From contig NW_006766886.1 of NCBI RefSeq assembly GCF_000275845.1, forward strand, positions 543,573-607,572: DNA of 64,000 bases, in the 5' to 3' direction. Below are positions 45,981 through 58,007 of this stretch, piece by piece. Position 1 is the stretch's first letter; each line of letters starts with the position of its first letter. The DNA is from Dichomitus squalens LYAD-421 SS1 (taxonomy: Eukaryota; Basidiomycota; Agaricomycetes; Polyporales; Polyporaceae). The notes beneath the pieces are model-generated. The model was not told the origin of the DNA. It made no database searches and saw nothing but the letters and a program-made list of their open reading frames with translations. The position numbers were made by a program, and so were the translations under genes.

Positions 45981-46340
45981 GTCGGACAAGAATTGCCCAG
46001 GCTATCGCATCGGCGAATGATGGAGCTGCACAAAGGTGAGTGGGCGGTGGCTTTAGATTGTCCTTGCAGTAGGGGCGACCAGTAACTTGGTGGCGGCGGC
46101 GATCTGTTCGCGATCTGTGACCATCTAATCATTCGAAGTAGTAGATAGACGCTGTATCGATTCTACGGTACGATCAGATCGACCTCGTCCATGGCTTCAA
46201 TCGGTGGCACTCAGTATTTCATTCAACTCTAACGGCGCCAGCATAAGGTGCAATCAGACGGCAGCGACCAAGCCGCATAGAACCCTACTCGTAAGGTAAC
46301 GTAATCCCGCACCCACGCACCCAGCGGAAGACCTCCGCGC
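45981..46340. other. Short intergenic region
   Basis: About 360 bases: PRMT5 promoter side and 3' end of the ankyrin gene. The possible extra PRMT5 5' exon lies here (about 46075-46130). Confidence 0.4.
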
Positions 46341-47320
46341 TCAACCTCCCTCCATCCGCGGCCGCTTCGCGTCCTCTCCGTCTCTCTCTTCAGGGCCGTC
46401 CTGCCCCGCAGCATCCGCGCCCATTCCGTACCCTGTGATGACGCCTTCAATCACCGCCCTGCCGACGATCTGTCGCAGCTCCTCTTCTGGGACTTCCCTG
46501 CCCTCTGCCTGAGCACGCTGGATGACGTCTTGCACGGACAAGAGCAGCGACGAAGTCAGGTTCTCAGACGCCACGTTTTGCGCGTGCTGCGAGGGCTGTT
46601 CGTGTGCCTCTGCGGGAGCTGTTGCCCCATCCTCGGCTGTGTCACCTCCGACACTTCGGAGGTAGGCGGCCACGGCAGGGAACTCCTCCCCTTCCAGGTA
46701 CTGGGCAGGCTGGGGGCTTTGTGAGCCGGTGGCGGGAAATGGCTGGCGCAGATGTCCTCACCGATAAGCCTTCCGAGTTGTGCCGATTGACGACAGCACC
46801 ACGCTCGACAAGAAACCTGGCAGTGTCGATGTTCTCGACCACATAGAGCGGTGTGTCTCCGTCTTCGTCGGTGACATTGACGTCGCCGCCTGGGGAGTCA
46901 TGGTCAGGAAGGTGTCATCCTATCTCATGGTGACCAACCTTGCGATATCAGGTATTCGAGGATGTTCAGGTGTCCGTATGATGCCGCAGCGTGCCTAATG
47001 AAGTCATGAGCACGCACATCGGAGGTCATTCCCCAATATGAGTCTTCCGATGCTCACATGGGGGTGTATGTATTCTCATCAGGTACATTTGCAGATATTG
47101 CTACAAAGATGATTTCAATGTTCCATGTCAGACGAATACTGACAATCTCACAAACAGTGTACTTCTATTAGTTCCTGCGGGGTAAGGAAGTCGGTTGAGC
47201 CCTAGAACTCGATAGGGGTAAGACTAGCATTCTAATGCATACCCTCACGCGTTCTAGATCGCCGTCTCCAGCCGCGATCCAAATGTTCTTTTCATGTTCT
47301 ACGTTAGTGGAGACCGGCAT
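46341..47320 (-). CDS. Small ankyrin-repeat protein
   Basis: ATG at 47320 (MPVSTNVEHEKNIWIAAGDG) starts an ankyrin cap: GDGDLERVR. Following small exons add ISANVPDENTYTPMHAAASY, GHLNILEYLISQG, then DVNVTDEDGDTPLYVVENID and ARFLVERGAVVNRHNSEGL, and the tail SPAQYLEGEEFPAVAAYL ending in a charged helix RAQAEGREVPEEELRQIVG. The last exon ends KRPRMEGG at 46341. Splicing between about 47240 and 47060 could not be fixed to one frame; a tiny exon (GAACTAATAGAA) is probably included. Four ankyrin repeats, about 230 residues, no signal peptide. Similar in size to S. pombe SPAC105.02c; role unknown. Confidence 0.8.
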
Positions 47321-49033
47321 GGTGGTAGACGTATGTCTAAAAGTTTCAGCAGTGCTCCGTCACAGGCGCCGGCGAGGCCGACAGCTTCGACCACGTGATA
47401 TACCATATTAGGATATGACACTGATTGATTCTCGTGCCCGGTTATTGCCTAAGTCTGGCCCAGTCCTGTAGCATGCACACGGTCTAAACCCCTGGATACA
47501 TATACACGAGCTATGGAAAGGAAAGTGTCAAAAGTGAGCGTATTTGCGAGTAGCCACAGTTGACCCAACGACCCGCCATAGCGAGCGTTCCCTCATTCCC
47601 TCCGTGATGACTCGAAGTGGCGCAACCTAGATGCTCTTACTCTGCTTGGAGTGTGTGAGAGGTGAAGGGCATATAGGGGAGCTTGCGGCGCAAATTCATT
47701 GCCAAACTAAATTGTTGGCTTCGCTGCAAAAATGACTAAGAGGCTGACTGCCGCCCAGTTCAACCATTGTACACGATACTGGCGACGAATATGCGGATGA
47801 CACGACCTCCGCGGTGAGGTATATCACAGTCAAGGTGAAGGCTTCATTGGAATGGGTCCAAGAGGAATCTAGACTGCGGGGGGAAACTGGCCCGTGGCTC
47901 ATAAGACATATTAGCCGCTGACCGCATCACAAGGCTGGTAACGCCCACTGGAGTGATGATAGGTCAGCTCGCTTCAAATTCATTAGTGCATCACTATCGC
48001 TGGTTGGGATGTACGCGTACAAAACAAGCATGAACGGTCTTGATGCGTGCGCAGTGGCATCATGTATCTCAGATAGAAGAGATGTTAGACATTAATCGAG
48101 GAATGGAAGCGCACTTGTGATCAACATTATTGGGACGACTAGGGACTCCTGCCTGTGTCAGGGGACATCTGTCTACATGCCAGGATGGAATTTTCCGCGC
48201 TGCGGCGCTGAATGAGCCGCCCGAAGAGTGGGACTAATAGTCCGCAGTTGGTTGACCGACGCGCTCACGATGAAATCTCAAGAAGCGGATCTGCGATCTG
48301 AGGCTGGATCTTCGGATTTGTCCTGGTAAGCGCCTTATAGCCGAGGAGGACAGATCACGTCCGGGGATACAGCAGCGGGGTTTTCCCAGATCTGCGCGCG
48401 CTGTGCAGGCCAATACAGAGACATGCGGGGGCGTGAATACGGGCGCGATCTGGGCCGGTGATGGCGCAGAGCGGTCGAGTCGTGGCTGGGCGACGGGAGG
48501 CGGACAGTCGGTTTGTGCGTGGCTGGATCTGGGTAATTAAGATCAAATTCGGGGGAACGGCTAGCCGAATTAGTGCGTGTCCGAGTCGGGGGTAGGATCT
48601 ATGGCGGCGCTGGGGCACGACTTGGCGGAAGACGCGTGCTGTGCGGTGGCAGGTGTGAGGGCGGACGAGAGTGGGCAGGGGTCGGACGGGGCGGGGCGGG
48701 GGGCGTCGAGGAAGAGGAGGAAGAGGCGGACGAGATAGGCTTTGCTGATCGGAGGCGTGCCGAGCGATATGCGACTCTGACAAGTCTGCGAGCGTCTGCA
48801 GGGAGGTCGAACCTGAGCTGCAGCGGCAGGCAGCGGAGCCCACAGGCGCCCCTGTGTTGGACCTCCTGGTGAGAGTTGCGGCTGCGGCCGCTCTCGCCTC
48901 GCCTTCCGCTCCTTTGCCCCTATCCATCAGCATCGCCTGCCGTCCGCCTCGTTCTCTCCGCTACCTTATTCCATTTTCTAACCACCACGCACCCATACCT
49001 TACTCCCGCATAGTCTTACCTTATCCACTCGCC
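47321..49033. other. Long divergent intergenic region
   Basis: About 1.7 kb between two start sites. The half next to the ankyrin gene is AT-rich, with no supported ORF. The right half (48350-49033) turns GC-rich and pyrimidine-rich and should be the promoter and long 5' leader of the GATA factor; regulatory genes often have such long upstream regions. Frames of 190 and 99 codons there are composition artefacts. Confidence 0.5.
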
Positions 49034-51722
49034 ATGAGTTATCTGGCCTCCCAGCATCGAGGCTACAACTCTCTTTCCCATCCCGACCTCCCCCAGCACC
49101 CCCCGATCCACTCCGCACACCCTCCCCGTCCCCCCATGCACGCCCCGCCCTCTTTCCCCGATCTCCCGCCCTCCTCCTTCTCCCCAGCCCCGCCCAGCCC
49201 TATGCCATCCAGCTTCCCTCATCCATCTCACGTACCCGATCATCCCCACATCAATTTGCCGAGGCTGGGTGAGACACGGTGCTGTGAGTCCTCCCCCGTA
49301 TCCTCGGCGATCGTTCATCGATCGACCCTGCACTCCGAGCCCCGTTCCGTTTCCATGCTGACTGGCCGATATGATCATCACAGACTGGACGCTCCTCACC
49401 TCCGACTTGACCTTCCTCTACCTTGATCCTGTCCTCGCAAGCCACCTCGGCGAGCAAGCTGACTTGCTTATAGGCAAGCCGCTCTTAGCCTACGTCCACC
49501 CCGATGAACAGGCGTCCGCAAAGGTAGATCTCGGAGCTGTGCTGGAGAGTCGGACTTTGCACGGCAGCGTCACTCGGTGAGTGCTTCGATGTATGATGCG
49601 CGTGTTAGCTTCTTTCTTATGCAGGCGCCGTGTCCAGCGTCCGCTACTCTCGATTGTCGCGCGTCCGTCGGCAGTTGGGATACAATGGTCCCCCTTCGGA
49701 GTGGATAGACGCTGATAAGATCGCCGTCGACTCAAACTACATGGCGGTCGACATCGTCATCAACTACGCGGCCGACGGCTTGGTGCTCTGCTTCATCCAC
49801 GCTGTTGTCGACCTCACGCCACGAGACAATGACGAACACAACAAGACGTGCTGGACAAACTGGTGTGGCACAGCCAGTATGGGCATGGAGCAGGCTCAGC
49901 TCCTATATGGCCGCCTACAGCAGGCTTTGCCCCCTCCGCCTACCATGTCTCGCGTGTTCCAAATTCTTCTGAACCAGCCTAACAGGCCGTTGTGTCTCAG
50001 TTGGCCCCAGGAGCGCCCCGGTGAGCCGACTTCAAAGGACTTTGCGCGGCTCGCCGAGGACATCCAAATCACTAGCACCGGCACTGACGCCCGAACAAGC
50101 TGCACACGGAGGTACAAGGCATGCCAAGTCATGGAGTTCTCCATGGGTGACAAGCGGGAGGTGGAGAGTATATTTATTCCTCATGGTGCGCCACCCTCTT
50201 CATCTCTAAACGCGCTTGATCCCTAATCCGAACCGCCTCAGGCGCCATTATCTTCGCATGTCACAAAATCACCCCGTACCCCCGTTCTAACGTCGGCGGC
50301 GGAAGTGGAATGCCACAACTCGGATATCATTCGGGCAACTACGCATCCCAAGGAAACGCTCAGCAGTACTACGACTCGCCTCAAAACCACCCTCAGAACC
50401 CCCACAATCCTCACATCTCCTCCCTCCACTCATACACCTACAGTCCTCAGCCTCAACCACCGATGTCGTCGTCCTACCCACCGAATGCTTGGGTCAACAT
50501 GGAGTCGTCGGGTTCCCCGAACCCGTACGCTCATTGGGCCCCTAGTTCTCTTCCGAATGGGGCCCCTATCAGCAGCATGCGCACATCTTCCTATTCTGCA
50601 CCTCCGCCACCTCCGGCGCCGCAGCACCAGTGGTCACCACACCAACCTACGTACTTGGACACCGAGTCTCCGGTCTCTCCGGACGACCCTTCTCTCCCGA
50701 GTCCTGGAGGGATGTATCACGCTTCCGGCCCTCTGGACCAGGAAGAGCAGGCCCCGCCGTCGCCACTCAACGACTTGGTTCCCGCTCCTAGGTCCGGACG
50801 ACGGAACAACAGGGAGCAATACGGGAACGGCGGACGTACAGCGGGCAACCCTCCCGTGGGAGTCGTGAAGTGCGCGAGCTGTAAGGCGACTCATAGCCCA
50901 GAATGGCGAAAAGGTCCAAGCGGGAAAAAGGACCTGTGCAATGCGTATGTGTTCTTTCATATCAGATTCATCTGGATCGTCGGTTAGCTCACGTCTCTTT
51001 TCCTTCCATCCAGCTGTGGGCTGCGCTTTGCGCGGTCGCGTGCTAAAAAGGAAGGAGGCAGCCAGCGTCGCCGCAAGGACCGCGCGATGAGCACGTTGTC
51101 CACGTCCACGAAGCCAGACCCGTCGCCCTCTGCGTCTCCCGTGAGCGCGTCGTACCCGAGCATGCGGCGAGGAAGCTTCTTCGAAGAAGGTTCCTTCCTC
51201 TCTACATCATCTGCAGGCTCAGGGTCCGGGAACGACAGCTTCTCGCATGGCCCACCCTTCGACGGCATGACTCCGTCGCCCTCGCCCCCGTCTGGCGGCA
51301 TGCACTACGTGCCCGGGCACTCTATGGGCTACAACCCATCTCCGATGCCAGTCGACAGACACGGCTTCGGCGGCCACCCGAACCCGAACCAGTACTACTC
51401 CCTTCCGCCTCCGCAATCTGGCTTCCCGCAGCAGCCAGCCGCCCATCACCTGCCCTCGAACGGCCACCACCCCCTGCCTCCCGCGCGCCTGGAGCCGGTC
51501 ATGCCATACTCCAACAGGCTCTCTCCGCTCATGTCCCCTGCGTCGCCTGTCTCGAACTCGCCGCTCAGCGCCGGGCTGTCTGCCGCGTCGTACGAACGGG
51601 ACAAGCGGTACGAGAGGGAGGCGGACCACTTCGCGATGGGGCAGCCTCCGCTCGGACCTGAGCACTCGTACCGCATGGGAAAGCAGACGGGGTATATGGC
51701 GCGTGAGTCCGGACCGTATTGA
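49034..51722 (+). CDS. PAS plus GATA zinc-finger transcription factor, WC-2-like
   Basis: ATG 49034 (MSYLASQHRGYNSLSHPD), stop TGA 51720-51722. Six exons or so. A Pro/His-rich N-terminus precedes a PAS-like domain: WTLLTSDLTFLYLDPVLAS, LLIGKPLLAYVHPDEQASAK, and IVINYAADGLVLCFIHAVVD. The acceptor for the exon at about 49636 (after GTCCAG) is set by frame. A long Gln/Pro/Ser-rich region follows. The GATA finger reads CASCKATHSPEWRKGPSGKK then CNACGLRF, split by an intron after CNA; four Cys present. C-terminal low-complexity tail ends ARESGPY. One PAS and one GATA finger is the layout of white collar 2, partner of the blue-light receptor WC-1, and of related fungal GATA regulators; no WC-1 lies in the window. 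WC-2 assignment is inferred. Confidence 0.85.
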
Positions 51723-53012
51723 GCTGCGGGTTCCCTTAAAATCTGTCGCGACACCCCCGGCCGTCACCTAACGTCTGCTTATTATTCTCTACCCTACTCC
51801 TTCGTTTCCATATTCCCGCAACGTCAGGTAAAGTTTGTTATTGTAACGATCCCGTTCCGTATTCGATTCTCGGATCGGTGTATTCTTGTTGTTGTTCGGT
51901 ACTTCTACCGCCGACCCCCAAGTGTAGCGCTCGCATGTACGGAGGGGCGTGCGGTTTGACCTTCGCCCTTTGACGATATTTATCCTCTGTATTCGAACCC
52001 CCTATTGTCGTCTACGCAGATTGCACTCAGCCACGACACGACCCGCACGCCGCATCCCCAGGAACCATACATATCGCTATAGTTCTCATGCCCTGATCGT
52101 GTATTTGTAATAATTCTCGCCCAGAATGGTAGATGTTTGTCTCTGGCTATTCGCCCGTGTGTACGCCCGTCCGTTTGGCTCAAGCGTCCCAGAGCGAAAG
52201 CTCAGCGAGACGAGAAGCTTTTGTCAGGATGCGAACTCTTCGCGGGCGCAGAACCGGGAGGGTACGCGTTCTCTTCGCGTCCTTTGCCTCGCCGTCGCAC
52301 TAAACGAGGCCTGTGCGGAGCGGGATGGGGGATCGAGGGATCTTGTTGGTCCACCGATGCGCTCGCATGCTTTACGGCATGTGTGTGTGGCCCCAGCGAG
52401 AGGGCGCGCGCGAGCCAGGGCGTCCAGGGGAAAGCGTGCGCGCGCGACAGGTTTACTAGCACCGCGGCGAACATGCCGAGTTGGACGCCTGAGGAACGCT
52501 AGTGTGGGACGACGGCGGCGTTGTTCTGACATGTCCGAGTGGGAAGGCCGGATGCTGTGGGCGTGCGGTGCGGGGCGCCCTGCGATACGAGAGGCGTGTC
52601 CAGACCGTCAAACCGGCGGGGGTGGGCCCTTGCCTGTTTGGCAGGCTTCGCGACGTCGCTATACTTGCTGGACAAAGCGGCCACAATAATGAGTGAGAGA
52701 AAGATGGGCAAGGTTCGTGCCTCTCGACATGCCGTCGCGGCCCATCGAACGGCAGAGGGAGGTCGGGCGGTGACCGTGGTTCGAAAGCGTCTGTCACGTG
52801 GAGCAAGCTCGACGAAGGTCGGTAGCGCGCGCTGCCATGACGCGTCGCGACGCGTCTAATCACATGGCTTCACGTGCCCAGCACCGCAGCGGTAGTGATG
52901 GGCGCTCCCAATCGGAGGTCGCGAGATCGACTCATCCGGGACGCTATCGCTTGATATTCCGCTCTGTTCTGGGTGCTATCCTGAACGCTCTGTATCCACG
53001 AGCTCATCTGCC
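51723..53012. other. Intergenic region without supported genes
   Basis: About 1.3 kb. First part AT-rich 3' UTR of the GATA factor; second part GC-rich with overlapping open frames on both strands (up to 187 codons) that have no domain and strong composition bias. It must hold the SDS22 promoter. Confidence 0.5.
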
Positions 53013-54533
53013 ATGACCGAACAAAGCGCGGCGCCGGAAACCCAAGATGCGGCTGCACGTCCTGCAAATGACGCACCGAACGTGGCTGTGGCCGCGCCGA
53101 CAGAAACCCGGTCGGTTCTCTCGCGATTCTTCCGCAAGTGAGGATCCTCATCGTTTGGGACGTGCTTAGCGGGAAGGTCACGCGAGTCGAGGTCATCCGT
53201 CCACCTGCAGCTGGGGACGGCTCCAGCGGCGAGGAGGATGAGGGTGAAGGCGAAGAAGAGGCGATCGAGGATTGGCAGATCCTCGAGGACCTGCCGGACG
53301 AGACAACGGTGCGCTTACGCGTCGTTGGCTCATCCACACAACCGCATTCCACTTACCGTGTAATCAGGACATAGAGCTCATCCACTCGCGGCTCAATTCC
53401 AACAGCGTCAGCAAGCTGGGACTGCAGCGGTTCGGGCCGCACCTGAAGCGGCTTTGTCTCCGCCAGAACTTCATCTCGCACCTCGACCCGGAAATATTCG
53501 GTGCGCTCACCAAGCTCGAGGACCTGGACTTTTACGACAACAAGATCAAGCACGTCGGGACTGCGCTGAACAACATGACGAACCTCACGTGAGTTGCCTT
53601 CTGTTCTCGTGCGTTCTCCCGTACCCGTGAACCAACTCATAAAGACGCGGAACGCAGGACGCTCGATCTGTCTTTCAATCTGATTAAGCATATCCCGGAG
53701 GAGATCGAGAAACATCTCACTTCGCTCACGACGATCTTCTTCGTCCAGAACCGTATCTCGCATATCGCGAACCTCAGTGGGCTTGCGGCGAACCTGAGAA
53801 GCATCGAGCTTGGAGGAAATCGGCTCCGAGTGCGTACCACGTAGGTCTCACATGGCTTGGACTGACATGGCCTTCGTTGCTAGAAATTGGAGGGACTGGA
53901 GGCGCTCGTCAATCTAGAGGAGCTGTGGGTGGGTAAGAACAAGATAACGAAGTTAGAGGTACGGTCATAAGAGGTCGCGTCTCCCTGGCAGGGCTTTGAC
54001 CATGATCCGTAGAACTTGGATACCCTCAAAAAGCTTCGCATTCTATCAATCCAGTCCAACCGTATAACGAAGATAGAGGGTCTCGAGAACCTCGAGAATC
54101 TCGAGGAGTTCTACATCAGCCACAACGGTGTACAGCGGCTCGAAGGTCTCGAGAAAAATGTAGAGCACGCTTGGCCGTCTTTTTGCTGTGCAACGGGACT
54201 GATGCTCGCCTCAGATCAAACTGCGGACACTTGACGTTGGCAACAACTTCATCGAGCGGGTGGAGAATGTCTCCCACCTCACTAGCCTTGAGGAGCTATG
54301 GGTACGTTTCGATGTCCGTGTGAGTGCACATCCTCCCGTTGTTCATGACGGTACTGCAGATCAACGACAACAAGATCACTACCCTGCTCGATCTCGAACC
54401 GCAGCTAAAACACATCGAGACGCTGGAGACGATCTATCTGGAAAGGAACCCTGTCCAAGCTACAGAGGGTGCTGCCTACCGTAGGAAAATCATCCTCCTG
54501 CTCCCTCAGATACAACAACTCGACGCAACGTAG
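53013..54533 (+). CDS. SDS22: SDS22-type leucine-rich regulator of protein phosphatase 1
   Basis: SDS22 (PPP1R7) binds protein phosphatase 1 and controls its mitotic function. ATG 53013 (MTEQSAAPETQDAAARP), stop TAG 54531-54533. Acidic N-terminus (SSGEEDEGEGEEE) then about eleven 22-residue repeats of L-x-x-L-x-L-x-x-N-x-I form: FISHLDPEIFGALTKLEDLD, DLSFNLIKHIPEEIE, NLRSIELGGNRL, LEELWVGKNKITKLE, LRILSIQSNRITKIEGLENL, LEEFYISHNGVQRLEGLE, LRTLDVGNNFIERVENVSHL. The C-terminal cap is TIYLERNPVQATEGAAYRRK. About nine exons, with introns often between repeats. The order and the LEGL/LENL flavour fit SDS22. Confidence 0.93.
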
Positions 54534-55328
54534 GCATTATCAGCGTCGTTTATTCTCCTCTATGCTCACACTATCATCAGATATGTCAAGCAATTCCCGG
54601 CATAACCGCGCGGCGTATACCGTCACCCGCAGCGCATTCGGGCGTAACGCGGGCCTTAGCCTGCCAGTCTGTGTTGTCCACGGCCTGCCGTTCCTTCTAC
54701 TACACACCGCCACAGTGTCACTGTATATCAGATCTTTCAGGGACTCGATCGCGTCTGCGCACACCGATCGCGGTCGAGGGAATCTTTTAATGATGCACCG
54801 CGCGATCGCCGCACGATTGACGATTTGCGCTGCTGATCGCTCACGTCGCGCGGGGCCGCACCTTCTTTGTTCTGGTGTGCGGGACCGGGAGCGCATCGGG
54901 TGGTGGGCGGCGTGAGCTGGAATGCGCGATATGCTGGATGTAGGTAGTGCAGTCGAAGCCCGGATCTATCCTTTGATCTCATTTCGCAAAGGTCGGCCTC
55001 TACTTATGACATAGCGTGGGCGAGTCAGCGGCGGCAACCTGGGCGCATGCGTGTGATCAGAGACTATGTCAGGATGTGGTCGTCTCACTTGATGCGTGTG
55101 GACGGCCGTGCGTCGGAAATGAGAGTGAAGGTGGCCAGGTGTCGGACCTCCGAGGAGAGTGCACCCGTGCGGCAGACACGCGGCAACGCGTTGTTTGTGC
55201 GTGTTTTGCTACACCCTTCACGGCTTATATGACCACGCCCACCACGTGAGCGCGTCTCTTGCTTCCGGCCGTCATCGCTGCGCCGCCGCACCGCCTGCTT
55301 TCCGGTCGTCCCTCACTCCTTCCTGCCG
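54534..55328. other. Intergenic region
   Basis: About 795 bases between two plus-strand genes, no supported ORF; open frames of 60-148 codons are compositional. Confidence 0.5.
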
Positions 55329-56734
55329 ATGGCCCCAAAAGACAAGTCCAGGGCTGCTGGCGTCAGCGCAAGCTCATTCATGGATCTCCAGGCGGAGTTG
55401 GAGAGGAAGAAGCAGGAGTTCGCCAAGAACAGGGCGGCCGGCAACGCCATGGCGGTCGTCGGAGGCGCCAAACGGCCGGACAAGGTACGCCCATGTCCCC
55501 CCCATATCTCGCCCCATCATGAATGCCAGCAGGATCGTGCTCGCATCTGAAACCAGAAGGAGCCGAAATGGGCGAAGCAGAACGCAGGCGTGCACGACCG
55601 CGCGGCCCGGGACGTGCGGCAGTTCGAGGACGACGTCAGGCCCAGCTACGACGCCGCCCGCGCGAGGTTGGAGAAGAAGGCGAGACAGTACAAGCTGCTG
55701 CAGCAGGGCAAGAGCGCGGGGCTGTCCGATAAGCAGTATGGCAGCGTCCTGGTGGACGTGAGCGTGTTTGCTATGTGCTGTATCTCGCCACACTGGCCGC
55801 TGACCCGACGTCGGTCGCAGTTCGAGCAAAAGGCCATCGAGCACTATCAATCCGACAGCGATGACGTTGACGAGTCTTTGACTGTCCCTGTGCCCCCTCA
55901 GGATGCGGAGGATGATCCTGTCATCGAGTATCAGGACGAGTTTGGGCGCGTGCGGACAGCCCCACGTTCGGAGGTTCCTCGCGAGTTCCTCCCCGACGCT
56001 GAGAAGGAGGACGATGAAGATTTTGAGTACGTGTGTTACGTCGCCCGACAAGGAGTCTGTATCGCTAATGTCTACCACCTGTGTCAGTCCTTATGTTATC
56101 CGTAAGTATACTGATTTTGTCAAGCACGCTTCATGTCTGACGACTCCCAGGCAATCCTGTCAATCACTTTCCCACCTGGGAGCGCAGTATGGAAGATCAG
56201 GAGAAGATCAAGGCCGCGCTCGAAGAGGACGAGCTTGCCGACATCCACTACGACGCCTCGCGCGAAGTCCGCGCGAAGGCTGCCGGCTTCTACAAGTTCT
56301 CCGAGGATGAAGAGACCCGTAGGAGGGAGCTCGAAGCATTGAATAAGAGACATGAAGAGACGCGGGAGGCGCGGGAGAAAGCAGGGGCGGTGGATGTGCT
56401 CCCGGGGCGGATTGAGGGCATGCGCGCGGACGAGGCAGCGGGATCTGAACCCGTGAGGAGTCGTGCGCAGGAGAAGCGGAAGCGCGAGTTGGAAGAGCGA
56501 AGGAGATTGTTGGAGGCGAGGAAGAGGAAGAAGACCGGAAAGGAAGAAGAGTCGCCATCGGCACCCTCCACCACGGCCCAAGTCCCTCCGTCAACGAAGG
56601 CTGTATCTGACCCGCTTGCAGTTTTGGGAGCACCGCTGGCGAAGACTGTAACCAATAGAGATCAACGCTCGGGCCCGTCAAATGCGGCAGATGCTTTCTT
56701 AGCCCAGGTCGAACAGGAGATGCTCAAGCGATAG
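55329..56734 (+). CDS. CCDC174: CCDC174-like coiled-coil protein
   Basis: CCDC174 proteins are nuclear, RNA-processing-associated coiled-coil proteins. ATG 55329 (MAPKDKSRAAGVSASSFMDL), stop TAG 56732-56734. Five exons or so. Typical pieces: ELERKKQEFAKNRAAGN, KEPKWAKQNAGVHDRAARDV, LEKKARQYKLLQQGKSAGLS, then LVDFEQKAIEHY and EYQDEFGRVRTAPRSEVPRE, FERSM-like WERSMEDQEKIKAALEEDEL, HYDASREVRAKAAGFYKFSE. C-terminal helix RAQEKRKRELEERRRLLEAR is basic and could direct nuclear entry. The stop lies 54 bases from the stop of the convergent hydrolase gene. Confidence 0.85.
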
Positions 56735-56788
56735 GCCTAGTCGTCGCGTCGAAGTGAGTTCGTTGCGTCTCACTATATGCATCTCCGA

Positions 56789-57837
56789 TCAAGCACTCAA
56801 TGCATACTTAGCTTCTCGTACAAGGCGCGTCGGACATATCAAGCTATACCTCCCTCCTGCTTGCACGTACTCGACGTGCTCTTCTCCTCTCTTTGTCGTC
56901 CTGCTCTTCACCTCCTCCCGACCCTCGATCACATCCATCATGAATGCTCTCGTCGTCTGCAGGACCTCCAACGCAGGGCCTTCTGCCGTCTTATGCCCGC
57001 AGTTCACCTTGGCCTTATCGCTCTTCCCGGACGTCTCAACGAATGTTGTCAGATCGTCGATCGTCTTGAACCATTCGACGATACTACCTTCGTTGGGGAA
57101 GATGATCGGCGCCCACTCGTACAGCGTGTCTCCAACGTAGAGCATCGCTTCCTCCTCATCCCACAGCCCAAGCTCGTCGGGGACGTGACCGGGCGTGTGC
57201 AGGAGCGTCACTCCCAAAGGCTTCTCGTCGTTGGAGAGTATCTGATCGAGATGAGGTCGGAACGAGGGACGGTAAACAGGTGTGCGGATGCCGAGGTTAT
57301 CGCAGAGGGAATGCGTGGGGAGCTTGTCTGGCGCGAGGAATAAGGGATCGTTGCCGGACACGAGGACAGGCGAGTCGTGCGCAAACTGCTCCACTCCCAC
57401 TACCATGCGTGCGCGTGAAACCATCAGCCACCCGACCCAGTTGCTCGTGGTATGGATGACGTACGGATGTGGTCGTAATGGCAGTGGCTCAGTACGACGA
57501 CGTAGTGCATCCTTCCCCCAGGGTTCAGCGGCTCCCCGCCGTTGTCGTCGATCGGCACGGTCTCGACGAATTCGCGCAGGCTCGTCACTCCGACTTCTGG
57601 GTCGTTCGACTTCCCGCCACAGCCGGTGTCGAGGAGCAGGATCGTGTTGGCCGCGGAGACGAGTTTGGCGTAGATGAAGGGGTGCTCATCGTAGACGTCG
57701 TCGACCTCGACAATCAGGAATGTGGACGGGGTTAGACGGCGAGCGGAGAACGCTGTAGGCTTGGATTTGAACCTCGTCGGCGGGGATGCTGGCCTTGTGT
57801 GGCGTACTGTGTTTGCTGTAACAGATCCTTTGCACAT
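56789..57837 (-). CDS. Metallo-beta-lactamase-fold hydrolase
   Basis: ATG 57837 (MCKGSVTANTVRHTRPAS); two exons, joined near 57465/57400. Zinc-binding motifs of the superfamily are all present: TILLLDTGCGGKSND with its Asp, LSHCHYDHI (HxHxDH), LLHTPGHVPDELGLW, MLYVGDTLYEW and VNCGHKTAEGPALEVL. Ends YALSA near 56789. About 330 residues, no clear signal peptide. The fold is used by hydrolases of lactones, thioesters and RNA; this one lacks RNase Z-type signatures, so a small-molecule or thioester substrate is likelier, but the actual substrate cannot be told. Convergent with CCDC174; 170 bases downstream of the MoaD stop. Confidence 0.88.
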
Positions 57838-58007
57838 CGCTGTTCTCGGATATCTTCCAAGGCGGGAGGGCGATAAGACAACTTGCGCGTGAGAGTATAT
57901 CGAGTGCGAATGTACTCTACAGTTGCTCTGTGCCCGCACTCAGACATTCTCGCACATGATGTCTTCCTCTGCACGCACCATCCTAACTAGTTACGTGTAA
58001 TGTCGAT

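Noticed and set aside
48355..48933. 192-codon minus-strand Arg/Pro-rich frame
   Set aside because: Located in the GC-rich leader of the GATA factor; composition artefact.
52126..52689. 187-codon frame with overlapping frames on both strands
   Set aside because: GC-rich intergenic DNA with few stops; no homology, no start context.
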